Assembly: GCA_913052275.1 (NCBI GenBank)
Contig: CAJXDX010000039.1
Location: forward strand, 1 to 12,412
Origin: an uncultured Pseudomonadota bacterium
GTDB lineage: Bacteria; SAR324; NAC60-12
Length of the DNA: 12,412 nucleotides
Direction of reading: 5' to 3'
Below, in pieces: positions 6,254 through 12,412 of this stretch. A model generated the notes under the pieces. The model searched no databases, was not told the origin of the DNA, and saw only the letters and a program-made list of their open reading frames with translations. Made by a program: the position numbers and the translations under genes. Every line of letters begins with the position of its first letter. The first letter of the stretch is position 1.

Positions 6254-8344
6254 CTAACCACTCAGTTCAACAACTCCAAGAGCTTCAATTCTCACATCAT
6301 GAGCAACTTCATTATGTGACAGTACTACCAGATTTGGAATAAAACGCTCCACCAGTTTTTTTACATGAGGACGAATCAGCGGAGAACAAAGCAGCAGAGG
6401 CTGATAGTTGTTGACGGTAAACAGTTCCATCATTCCATCGATTCCGTTTATGATCGCCTGTGCCATGTTAGGGTTCAAGCCAAGATAGGCGCCCTGTCCG
6501 GAATCCTGAATTGCACTGGCAATTTGATTCTCTAAATCCTGGTTCATGGTGATAAGTGGGAGCAGACCGTCCGGGGTTTGGTATTGTCGGGTGATTTGCC
6601 GGGACAGACTCTGCCGGACATGTTCAGTAAGCAGTTCAGGATCTTTGGTGATCGGTGCCACATCTGCCAGCGTTTCAAGCACCGTATGAAGATCGCGGAT
6701 AGAAACAAGTTCACGCAGCAAATTTTGCAGGACTTTTTGCACAACGCCTAATGATATCAGTGATGGTATTAATTCTTCAACAACTTTCGGTTCAGTTTCA
6801 GCATGGGTATCAATCAGTTTCTGGGTTTCCTGACGACCAATAAATTCGTAGGCATGGTTTTTCAGGATTTCAGTCAGATGCGTGGCCAATACAGTGGGCA
6901 GGTCAACTACTGTATATCCCGCAAATTGGGCTCGTTCCTCATCTTCTTCAGAAATCCAGATTGCAGGCAGTCCAAAGGCCGGTTCAACAGTATCCACACC
7001 AGGAATCTCTTCATCCACATCTCCGGTCTTCATGGCAAGGTGGTGTCCAATCATCAATTCGTTTCGGGCAATCTCGATGCCCTTGATTGTAATTGAGTAT
7101 TCTCCCGGGGAGAGTTCCAGGTTATCTTTTATATGCAGCGGAGGTACAACATAACCATAATCCAGAGCAATTTGTCTGCGTATGGCTTTAATACGTTTCA
7201 AAAGTTCTCCGTCCTGTTCTTCATCAACAAGCGGAATCATGCCGTAACCAAGCTCCAGCCCAAGTATGTCTATAGGAAGAAGTGATTCAATGTCTTCCGG
7301 ATCCTCGCTTAACTCTTTCTGCAGGCGAGCCTGTTCTTCCTGGTGTTCCTCTTCGGCAATTTGTATATTTGAGCGCTTACTGACCTGTGCCAGAGAGAAA
7401 GTTAAAACTGCCAGAAGCATGAACGGTGCAATGGGAAGTCCGGGGATTAATGAAAAGGTAAGCAGCACTGCCGAGACTACATAAAGAGCCTGCACATTGC
7501 TGAAAATCTGTGTTTGCAAATCAACAGAAATTTTATTTTCACCTGATGCTTTGGTGACCGCAATACCTGCAGCAATGGAAATAATCAGTGCTGGAATTTG
7601 AGAAACAAGTCCGTCGCCAATAGTCAGTGTTGCGTATGAATCGAAGGCGTCTCCCGTAGTCATTTCGAACTGAGTTACTCCTACGAGTAAACCACCTAAA
7701 ATATTGATTGAAGTAATTATAAGTCCTGCGATGGCGTCACCACGCACAAACTTGCTTGCACCGTCAAGAGCACCAAAATAATCTGATTCTTTTTGAATAG
7801 TTGAGCGACGGTTTCGTGCTTCGTCTTCATCTATGAGTCCGGCGTTTAAATCCGCGTCAATTGCCATCTGCTTTCCGGGCATGGCATCCAATGTGAATCT
7901 TGCGGCAACCTCAGCGATACGCCCTGTACCTCTGGTGATGACCACGAAATTTATGATAACCAGAATCAGGAAAATGATGATACCCACTATCTGGTTTCCA
8001 CCTACCACAAATTCTCCAAAGGAATTGATGATCGAACCTGCGGCACCGGTACCCTGATGTCCTTCAAGCAGAATCAGACGAGTGGATGCAACGTTAACCG
8101 AAAGCCGAAAAATTGTGGCAATCAGCAGCACGGAGGGAAATGAAGAAAACTCGAGAGAACTTTTGGTGAATAAGGCAACAAAAAGGATAAGTACACCGAC
8201 TGTGATGCTTAATGCAAGCAGCAGGTCCAGAATCAGAATCGGTAGAGGCACCACCATGATCAGCAGCATCGACATAACGCCTGCCGCCAGAACTACATCT
8301 GACTGTCTTAGAACATTATTTAAAGGTATGCTTGCTGCGGCCAC
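6254..8344 (-). CDS. flhA: Flagellar type III export gate protein FlhA
   Basis: FlhA is the large membrane component of the flagellar export gate; it couples proton flow to export and docks substrates through its cytoplasmic domain. At 696 residues it has full length. The membrane half (about 15-320) includes PSVLLIATIFRLSVNVASTR (70-89) and the family signature region TRGTGRIAEVAARF (137-150) through MPGKQMAIDADLNAGLIDEDEARNRR (155-180), plus RGDAIAG (201-207) with the conserved aspartate. A charged linker (about 328-352) leads to the cytoplasmic domain with YGYVVPPLHIKDN (396-408) and VVDLPTVLATHL (479-490). The start is GTG at 8344: an in-frame TGA lies two codons upstream, so no longer form is possible. 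No truncation is seen. It lies 159 bases after flhB. Confidence 0.97.
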   Translation of the reverse strand: MAAASIPLNNVLRQSDVVLAAGVMSMLLIMVVPLPILILDLLLALSITVGVLILFVALFTKSSLEFSSFPSVLLIATIFRLSVNVASTRLILLEGHQGTGAAGSIINSFGEFVVGGNQIVGIIIFLILVIINFVVITRGTGRIAEVAARFTLDAMPGKQMAIDADLNAGLIDEDEARNRRSTIQKESDYFGALDGASKFVRGDAIAGLIITSINILGGLLVGVTQFEMTTGDAFDSYATLTIGDGLVSQIPALIISIAAGIAVTKASGENKISVDLQTQIFSNVQALYVVSAVLLTFSLIPGLPIAPFMLLAVLTFSLAQVSKRSNIQIAEEEHQEEQARLQKELSEDPEDIESLLPIDILGLELGYGMIPLVDEEQDGELLKRIKAIRRQIALDYGYVVPPLHIKDNLELSPGEYSITIKGIEIARNELMIGHHLAMKTGDVDEEIPGVDTVEPAFGLPAIWISEEDEERAQFAGYTVVDLPTVLATHLTEILKNHAYEFIGRQETQKLIDTHAETEPKVVEELIPSLISLGVVQKVLQNLLRELVSIRDLHTVLETLADVAPITKDPELLTEHVRQSLSRQITRQYQTPDGLLPLITMNQDLENQIASAIQDSGQGAYLGLNPNMAQAIINGIDGMMELFTVNNYQPLLLCSPLIRPHVKKLVERFIPNLVVLSHNEVAHDVRIEALGVVELSG

Positions 8345-8401
8345 TGGTCATCCATTACCAAGGGGGGTCATTTACTAATTTTACGTCTTTGAACCGAAAC
8401 G

Positions 8402-8503
8402 CTACGGTCTGCCAGTTGCAAGTAGTGCTCCAAATATAAAGAATGAAATAATAATAACTATACTTACTACATCTGAGGTAAAGCGGCAGAGACTGAGGAA
8501 ACT
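8402..8503 (-). other. Start-less hydrophobic open frame between flhB and flhA
   Basis: Directly after the flhB TAA the same frame stays open for 33 codons to a TAG at 8402-8404. It would encode a peptide with a membrane-like core (VVSIVIIISFFIFGALLAT). It has no ATG, GTG, TTG or CTG codon, so it cannot be called a normal gene. It may be chance in AT-rich DNA, a decayed small membrane gene, or an FlhB extension reached by stop-codon readthrough. Confidence 0.3.
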
Positions 8504-9568
8504 TTATCTCCTGCGAAGGCGATATACGAAGGCCAGAATTTCTGCGATTGCTTTGTAGAATCGTTCCGGAATTGTTTCACCGATCTCTACATTTGCATAT
8601 AAATCACGAGCTAATTCCGGGCGTTCAAGAATCGGCACGCTATTCTCCCTTGCCACTGTCCGCATGCGAAGTGCCATGTGATCTGCGCCTTTTGCGGTAA
8701 CTTCAGGCGCCTCCATTACATCACGGTCATAAAGTATGGCCACAGAGAAGTGTGTTGGATTGACGATCAGCGCATCAGCTTTTGGAACTTCCTGCATCAT
8801 TCTGGCATTTGACATTTCACGCTGAATCTGGCGAATTCTGGCTTTAAGCTGCGGGTCACCTTCGGTCTGTTTTGTCTCTTCCTTAACTTCATGCTTGGTC
8901 ATCATCAGCTGCTTTTCGTGATGCCAGCGCTGGTAGAGATAATCAAAAATTGCAATTGCCACCAGAGCCAGAACTATCTTTCCTGAAACCTCAGCCACTA
9001 CAGTAAAGTTGTATTCGAGAATGGCCTCAGGTGTTGCGACAGATAGTCCGTTAAGTTCAGTAATCTTATCCATGTAGGTTATGTACCCCACAATTCCTAC
9101 AATGATCAGTTTTGCCATGCTTTTTAGAAAATCAGCCAGAGATTGTGTGGAGAATAGTCGTTTTAATCCAGTCAATGGACTGATTTTATTAAATTTAGGA
9201 GCAATTGCTTTCAAGGTGATGCGAACTCCAACCTGTAATACAGAAGCCAAAATACCGACAAGCACTATTATTGCCGCAAAAGGAGCGAAGGCGGGAAGCA
9301 AAGTGGAGAAGATTTCTCCGGACAGGTCATATAAGCTGCCGATTGATAATTCATCTGCTTTAGACATTTCCCGGAAAATCTGAGTCGTCATTTCACGGAA
9401 CGCGTCTAGTATAAGCGGACTGGTTGCAATAAGAGTAAGCAGGATTCCCGCAAGCAAAGCAGCTGAAGGAAGCTCCCTGCTGAAGGCTACCTGACCCTCT
9501 TCACGAGACTCTCTGCGTTTTTTCTCCGTTGGAGCTTCAGTTTTTTCCTGACCCTGTTGATCTGCCAT
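8504..9568 (-). CDS. flhB: Flagellar export switch protein FlhB
   Basis: FlhB is the export-gate component that switches the apparatus from rod/hook to filament substrates after cleaving itself. The 354-residue protein has the N-terminal charged start (QEKTEAPTEKKRRESREEGQ, 7-26), four hydrophobic segments (about 33-55, 88-115, 145-167 and 185-212), the conserved IAPKFNKISPLTGLKRLFS (122-140), the connector helix and the autocleavage site NPTH at 270-273, followed by FSVAILYD. The cytoplasmic tail has the expected AKGAD and VPILERPELAR (311-321). The position of NPTH matches the Salmonella protein (269-272), so the protein is complete. The sequence VAFSREL has Phe where Lys or Arg is common, a minor difference. 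It starts at ATG 9568 with a weak ribosome-binding site, 109 bases after fliR. The C-terminus LRRR is directly followed by the open frame described separately. Confidence 0.97.
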   Translation of the reverse strand: MADQQGQEKTEAPTEKKRRESREEGQVAFSRELPSAALLAGILLTLIATSPLILDAFREMTTQIFREMSKADELSIGSLYDLSGEIFSTLLPAFAPFAAIIVLVGILASVLQVGVRITLKAIAPKFNKISPLTGLKRLFSTQSLADFLKSMAKLIIVGIVGYITYMDKITELNGLSVATPEAILEYNFTVVAEVSGKIVLALVAIAIFDYLYQRWHHEKQLMMTKHEVKEETKQTEGDPQLKARIRQIQREMSNARMMQEVPKADALIVNPTHFSVAILYDRDVMEAPEVTAKGADHMALRMRTVARENSVPILERPELARDLYANVEIGETIPERFYKAIAEILAFVYRLRRR

Positions 9569-9677
9569 TTATCTTGAAACAAAAATTTTTTTCTGCCCGA
9601 TGAAACATAAGCCAAGTAGCTGTGCTTGGATTATCCGACAAAAAATATTCTGATGTTTGTGTTTATTAAGTTAATTC

Positions 9678-10460
9678 TCAACCTCCAAGCAATATAAGAG
9701 CATCAAATATCTGGGTGTCAAGCATCTCAAACATTTGGTGTACAGCCTGTGCAAAAAAAGGCATTCCGAAAAGCATAAATAATAATCCAAGCATTATTGT
9801 CAGTGGAAAACCTACAATAAAAACCTGTATTTGTGGTACTGAGCGTGCCAGAAGGCCGATTACCGCGTTGGCAAGAAAAAGAGCTACAATCAAAGGTGCA
9901 CCAATCTGTAAACCAATAACAAAAACACTGGCGGAGAGTTCTGTCAATTTGTCAATCAAAGGCTGGTTGATATCGGCACCGCCTGGAGGAAGAATCGTAT
10001 AGCTCCGTACCATGGCCTGAATAAAAATCAGGTGTCCGTCCATTGCCAGAAATATCAGAGTTGCAGTGACGCTCTCGAATCTGCCCACAAGAGAAATCTG
10101 TTCCTGAGACTGAGGGTCAAGGACATTTGCCATTGCGAGCCCCATCTGAAAACCAATTACTGTTCCGGCAAATTCCACTGCTCCAAATAAGAAACGACCT
10201 ATAATGCCTAAAACTGCTCCAATCAGCAGTTCACTGGCAATGAGTAAAATGTAATGATCCGGACGGTCAGGAAAAACTGTGATATGAGGAATGAAAGGGT
10301 AGAGTATCAGTGCCAGCATGAGGCTCAAAACCACCTTGATTTGTGGAGGGGTATTGGAGCTCCCGAAGACTGGTGCGGTAAGGATTATTCCGCTGACACG
10401 TACCAGTACCAGAATAAAAGCCAGTAGCTGGCTGGCATCGTAATTCAGCAGATTGGCCAT
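9678..10460 (-). CDS. fliR: Flagellar export gate protein FliR
   Basis: FliR forms the helical core of the export gate together with FliP and FliQ, in the membrane at the centre of the basal body. At 260 residues it has the usual length and is mostly hydrophobic, with about six membrane segments: roughly 11-31, 41-58, 70-90, 130-150, 174-203 and 211-240. Family blocks include FQMGLAMANVLDPQS (104-118), DGHLIFIQAMVRSY (141-154) and LLARSVPQIQVFIVGFPL (203-220). The start ATG at 10460 is supported by the standard FliR beginning (short polar start, then LLAFILVLVRVSGI). fliP and fliQ, which normally precede fliR, are absent: the next gene upstream is a DksA-type regulator, so the early gate genes must be elsewhere. 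It is the first gene of the flagellar run in this window. Confidence 0.96.
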   Translation of the reverse strand: MANLLNYDASQLLAFILVLVRVSGIILTAPVFGSSNTPPQIKVVLSLMLALILYPFIPHITVFPDRPDHYILLIASELLIGAVLGIIGRFLFGAVEFAGTVIGFQMGLAMANVLDPQSQEQISLVGRFESVTATLIFLAMDGHLIFIQAMVRSYTILPPGGADINQPLIDKLTELSASVFVIGLQIGAPLIVALFLANAVIGLLARSVPQIQVFIVGFPLTIMLGLLFMLFGMPFFAQAVHQMFEMLDTQIFDALILLGG

Positions 10461-10615
10461 GCTGTTCAGGTATTATAAGCCGCAATATACGGCACTAATT
10501 TTTTATGGTATCGTTTAAAAATTCAAAAAACTGTAACCGACGCAAGTATTTAAAATGCAGGGACAGAGTTTGCGGAGCAGTGGCTACTGACAGACAAGAG
10601 TGTGATCAGAAGAAA

Positions 10616-11005
10616 TTACTCTTCGCTTAAAATCTGGCTGGAGTAGTCTGCACGGGAAAACGCATTTTGTGCGAGTCGGCTGCGTTCAATATTTGACTGG
10701 CAATTGATGCACGTTCGGGCCAGTGGAACAGCAAGCAGTCTTTTTTTGGATATTTCTTCTCCGCATTCATCACAGTAACCGAAGTCATCTGATTCAATGC
10801 GGGTGAGTGCGATTTCAATTCCTTCAAGTCTTGCCTGTTCCCGGTCCTGAAGTAAAAGATCCAACTCACGTTTCTGTTCTTCAACAGAAGAATCTATGGC
10901 GTCACCAATATCAGTTTTATTAACGCTATTGCTCTCTGCTTTTTCCCGAATGTCTGAGAGAATTGCCGCCTTCTCTTTCAAGAGCAGACGTTTAATTTCT
11001 TTCAT
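10616..11005 (-). CDS. DksA/TraR-family zinc-finger transcription regulator
   Basis: Proteins of this family bind in the secondary channel of RNA polymerase and modulate initiation, often with ppGpp. This 129-residue protein has an N-terminal helix, a tip-like loop with DIGDAID (32-38, resembling the DxxDxA tip of DksA) and a long second helix forming the coiled coil (about 40-72). A C4 zinc finger follows, with Cys78, Cys81, Cys99 and Cys102 in the pattern CDEC-x17-CINC. LxxPLARTC before the third cysteine is typical of the family. The start ATG 11005 gives the normal family N-terminus; its ribosome-binding site is weak. It is close in size to DksA but I cannot separate DksA proper from a paralog. 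It reads toward fliR with a 155-base gap that holds no convincing terminator, so readthrough into the flagellar genes is possible. Confidence 0.9.
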   Translation of the reverse strand: MKEIKRLLLKEKAAILSDIREKAESNSVNKTDIGDAIDSSVEEQKRELDLLLQDREQARLEGIEIALTRIESDDFGYCDECGEEISKKRLLAVPLARTCINCQSNIERSRLAQNAFSRADYSSQILSEE

Positions 11006-11067
11006 GGCATCATTATTATGAGGTTTTACGTATGAAGGTAAGCTCCCTTATGTTAATATACAGTCAA

Positions 11068-11096
11068 ATTTAAGCAAATTCCCATTGCAAAATCAA
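11068..11096 (-). promoter_or_regulatory. Possible promoter for the DksA-type gene
   Basis: On the minus strand TTGATT (11091-11096) and TTAAAT (11068-11073) are separated by exactly 17 bases, with 4 of 6 matches each to the housekeeping -35 and -10 consensus. The region is AT-rich, so such pairs arise easily by chance. The leader would be about 55 bases. Confidence 0.25.
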
Positions 11097-11231
11097 ATCC
11101 ATTTAAAATTTTTTTTGCAGATTAAATGAATTTTTTTAGGGAAGTCAAATCCAGGCATGAAGGACACCTTGAAATTGCTTCTGAGTCCAGATGACATTAG
11201 TAAATCGGCAAATTAAAATGAGGGTTTGATA

Positions 11232-11262
11232 TCAGCAATCAAAATGCTTGCTGAGATATGAT
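11232..11262 (+). promoter_or_regulatory. Operator-like dyad touching a -10-like element
   Basis: TCAGCAA (11232-11238) and TTGCTGA (11248-11254) form a perfect 7-bp inverted repeat with a 9-base spacer; flanking ATA and TAT extend it with a one-base bulge. TATGAT (11257-11262), five of six matches to the -10 consensus, begins three bases after the right arm. There is no good -35 element, as expected for an activator- or repressor-controlled promoter. Transcription would begin around 11269, about 55 bases before the eight-cysteine gene. Confidence 0.35.
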
Positions 11263-11323
11263 TTTGCAGTAAATATGTTTTTTCGGTTTGAATATGTTTT
11301 GAATCCATTCAACAGACTAAGAT

Positions 11324-11500
11324 ATGAAAAGACTGGCAGAAATTTGTAATGTTTGCGGCAAGTCCATGTCACGTTTCCAGGCAAGCAAAATGATTTGCCA
11401 TCGTTGCGGAGAAGTTGTCTGCCGCCAGTGCATTGTGGACCCGCCAAGAGCAAAATCACATTGGACTATATGCCGAAAATGTGAAGGAGCATACAACTGA
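11324..11500 (+). CDS. Small eight-cysteine protein with FYVE-like cross-brace zinc-finger spacing
   Basis: A 58-residue frame starting at ATG 11324; an in-frame TAA lies at 11318-11320, so the start cannot be further upstream. Eight cysteines form four CxxC pairs at 8/11, 25/28, 33/36 and 50/53, with spacing x13, x4 and x13. The central block ICHRCGEVVCRQC matches the CxxCGxxxCxxC core of eukaryotic FYVE fingers, which bind two zinc ions in a cross-brace. The basic RRHHCR patch that binds phosphatidylinositol 3-phosphate in those proteins is not preserved here (SKMICHRCG). The protein has no signal peptide and no other domain, so it is probably cytoplasmic; its partner (protein, nucleic acid or lipid) is unknown. 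Other treble-clef or double zinc-ribbon folds are possible. Its TGA overlaps the ATG of the next gene by one base (TGATG), which indicates translational coupling. Confidence 0.8.
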   Translation: MKRLAEICNVCGKSMSRFQASKMICHRCGEVVCRQCIVDPPRAKSHWTICRKCEGAYN

Positions 11501-12315
11501 TGCGGTGCAGGAAAAAAAGCTGCAGGCAGATAATTATTATTAATCTGTTACTGGCAGGCATGATGATTCAAGCTGAGTCAGTTTACGCGATGGATAGTTA
11601 TCTTAGTGAACTGTTGCCAGGCAGCAGAGCTTCATTTAAACACTGGAATCTAAAGCGTTCAGAGGTCACAGGACACAGCCATTACCGTTATGTGGAATTA
11701 ATTAAAGACGGCACACGGTTCATAATAGAAAAAAATGAAAACACCAAACCGGACGGGGAAGTATTTACACGGAAGACACTATGGTTCGAATTGGATTCTG
11801 GTGTTCCAAAATGGTATGAGGAAGAAGATCTGCGTGAAGATTTTCGGATTATCAATACCTATTCCGGAAAGATGATGAGGACAAGACTGGATAAATCGGG
11901 AAATGTGATGGAGTTTGAAACAGACCTGAGTAAGGAACAGGCAGTACCATTCGAAGTGGTTATTTTCTTTCTGAGAAAAAACCTGATAAATATACTTCAG
12001 ACTGAGGATTATTCGTTTACTCTTTTTCTGCCGCTGCTGGCTCTGGAGCTCGAAGATAAAGGTCTGCCACGCTCGATGAGCATGATTAGGATGGTGGCTG
12101 AACTGAAGGAGAACATCAGCCTTAATACTTCGCTTGGCCAAATGCAGGCACGCAAAATACTGATTTTCCCACAATCAGGAATTCTGCGTGCACTTCTACC
12201 TAGGGAAAAAACTCATTTTGAATTTACCTTTTCAGCAGATGCACCGCATCATCTGCTCGAATTTGAAGTTGGTGAAACCAGACACATGCTGACGCAGCTT
12301 GTTCTTAAGGAATAA
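11500..12315 (+). CDS. Exported protein of unknown function, coupled to the zinc-finger gene
   Basis: A 271-residue protein with a clear signal peptide: a basic start (MRCRKKSCRQ), hydrophobic core (IIIINLLLAGMMI) and cleavage-like SVYA|MD at residue 30. There is no lipobox cysteine at the cleavage site, so it is probably periplasmic and soluble. The mature part is rich in alternating beta-strand-like segments (for example HYRYVELIKDGTRFIIEK, 61-78, and HFEFTFSADAPHHLLEFEVG toward the end) with a hydrophobic central stretch (about 148-192). The shape recalls single-domain beta-rich periplasmic proteins such as DUF3108 or LolA-like folds, but I cannot assign a family. The start is strong: AAGGAG at 11484-11489, ten bases before the ATG. 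The ATG overlaps the stop of the zinc-finger gene, so the two are made together. Confidence 0.85.
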   Translation: MRCRKKSCRQIIIINLLLAGMMIQAESVYAMDSYLSELLPGSRASFKHWNLKRSEVTGHSHYRYVELIKDGTRFIIEKNENTKPDGEVFTRKTLWFELDSGVPKWYEEEDLREDFRIINTYSGKMMRTRLDKSGNVMEFETDLSKEQAVPFEVVIFFLRKNLINILQTEDYSFTLFLPLLALELEDKGLPRSMSMIRMVAELKENISLNTSLGQMQARKILIFPQSGILRALLPREKTHFEFTFSADAPHHLLEFEVGETRHMLTQLVLKE

Positions 12316-12368
12316 TTTTTGACTCCACCATTGATTGTCTGAAAAACGTTGGTTGTCTACGGGATCCA

Positions 12369-12412
12369 TTAGTCTTTAATCTGAATATTCAGCTTCCAGG
12401 GAGCTTCCTGCA
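12369..12412 (-). other. Possible C-terminal end of a minus-strand gene running off the window
   Basis: One minus-strand frame is open from the window edge to a TAA at 12369-12371 and reads QEAPWKLNIQIKD, which could be a terminal beta strand. A plus-strand frame is also open here. Only 14 codons are visible, so this is a pointer and not a gene call. The remaining bases from 12316 show no clear terminator. Confidence 0.15.

Larger units (their letters stand above)
11006..11323. other. Divergent AT-rich intergenic region (318 bases)
   Basis: This region separates the minus-strand DksA-type gene from the plus-strand two-gene unit and must hold promoters for both. It has two long T tracts (around 11109-11116 and 11131-11137) typical of bent or melting-prone DNA, a weak promoter candidate for the leftward gene, a dyad with a -10-like TATGAT for the rightward unit, and a chance-level 8-base repeat. 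No open frame of note and no RNA gene is visible. Confidence 0.6.

Noticed and set aside
9612..9629. Inverted repeat CCAAG-N8-CTTGG between fliR and flhB
   Set aside because: The stem is only five base pairs with a long loop and no T-run follows on the minus strand, so it is too weak to call a terminator.
10472..10477. Perfect TATAAT on the minus strand just before fliR
   Set aside because: It would place the transcript start about five bases before the ATG, and there is no -35 element at the right distance (AATTAG).
10478..10500. Sigma-54-like sequence TGCCGTATATTGC upstream of fliR
   Set aside because: The essential GG of the -24 element is absent; only the TTGC part matches.
10523..10550. 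TAAAAATT followed by ACCGACGC on the plus strand, resembling a sigma-28 promoter
   Set aside because: It points antisense into the DksA-type gene, the spacing is off by one, and the -10 element lacks GATAA.
11093..11152. Two copies of TCAAATCC 52 bases apart in the divergent intergenic region
   Set aside because: An 8-base repeat in AT-rich DNA is expected by chance, and no third phased copy is present.
11779..12174. 131-residue minus-strand open frame inside the exported protein gene
   Set aside because: The plus-strand gene has a signal peptide, a strong ribosome-binding site and coupling to the upstream gene; the opposite frame has none of these.
1..12412. CRISPR arrays, insertion sequences, tRNA or rRNA genes, integrase sites
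   Set aside because: No repeat-spacer pattern, transposase frame, terminal inverted repeats or RNA gene signature was seen on either strand.

Overview
The window looks like chromosome from a motile Gram-negative bacterium of moderate GC content. It carries a set of flagellar export and regulation genes, a DksA/TraR-type zinc-finger regulator and several envelope proteins with signal peptides or membrane segments. FlhF suggests that flagellar number or position is controlled, as in polar flagellates. Gene content fits a proteobacterium, perhaps a delta-like or SAR324-like lineage; that placement is a guess from gene content, not a sequence match. I see no mobile elements, CRISPR arrays, tRNAs or rRNAs.

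Layout. (1) Positions 1-413, plus strand: the 3' end of a calcineurin-like Ser/Thr phosphatase. (2) 567-1304, plus: a protein-L-isoaspartate methyltransferase with an unusual N-terminal signal sequence. (3) 1316-3679, minus: a large membrane protein of the spermidine-synthase-like superfamily, convergent with (2) across 11 bases and preceded by a good sigma-70-type promoter. (4) 3824-10460, minus: a flagellar operon transcribed fliR, flhB, flhA, flhF, fliA, then a small unknown gene. FliR, FlhB and FlhA form the core of the type III export gate, FlhF is the SRP-type GTPase that positions the flagellum, and FliA is sigma-28. The usual flhG gene between flhF and fliA is absent. (5) 10616-11005, minus: a DksA/TraR zinc-finger protein upstream of the flagellar genes. 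(6) 11006-11323: a 318-base AT-rich divergent intergenic region. (7) 11324-12315, plus: a two-gene unit made of a 58-residue eight-cysteine protein with FYVE-like cysteine spacing, coupled by a TGATG overlap to an exported protein of unknown function.

The points most worth a second look are the FYVE-like finger and its coupled exported partner, the altered GTPase motifs in FlhF (DTDGC in place of DTAGR), the loss of the glycine-rich SAM loop in the spermidine-synthase-like protein, the signal peptide on an enzyme that needs cytoplasmic SAM, and a start-less hydrophobic reading frame directly behind flhB.
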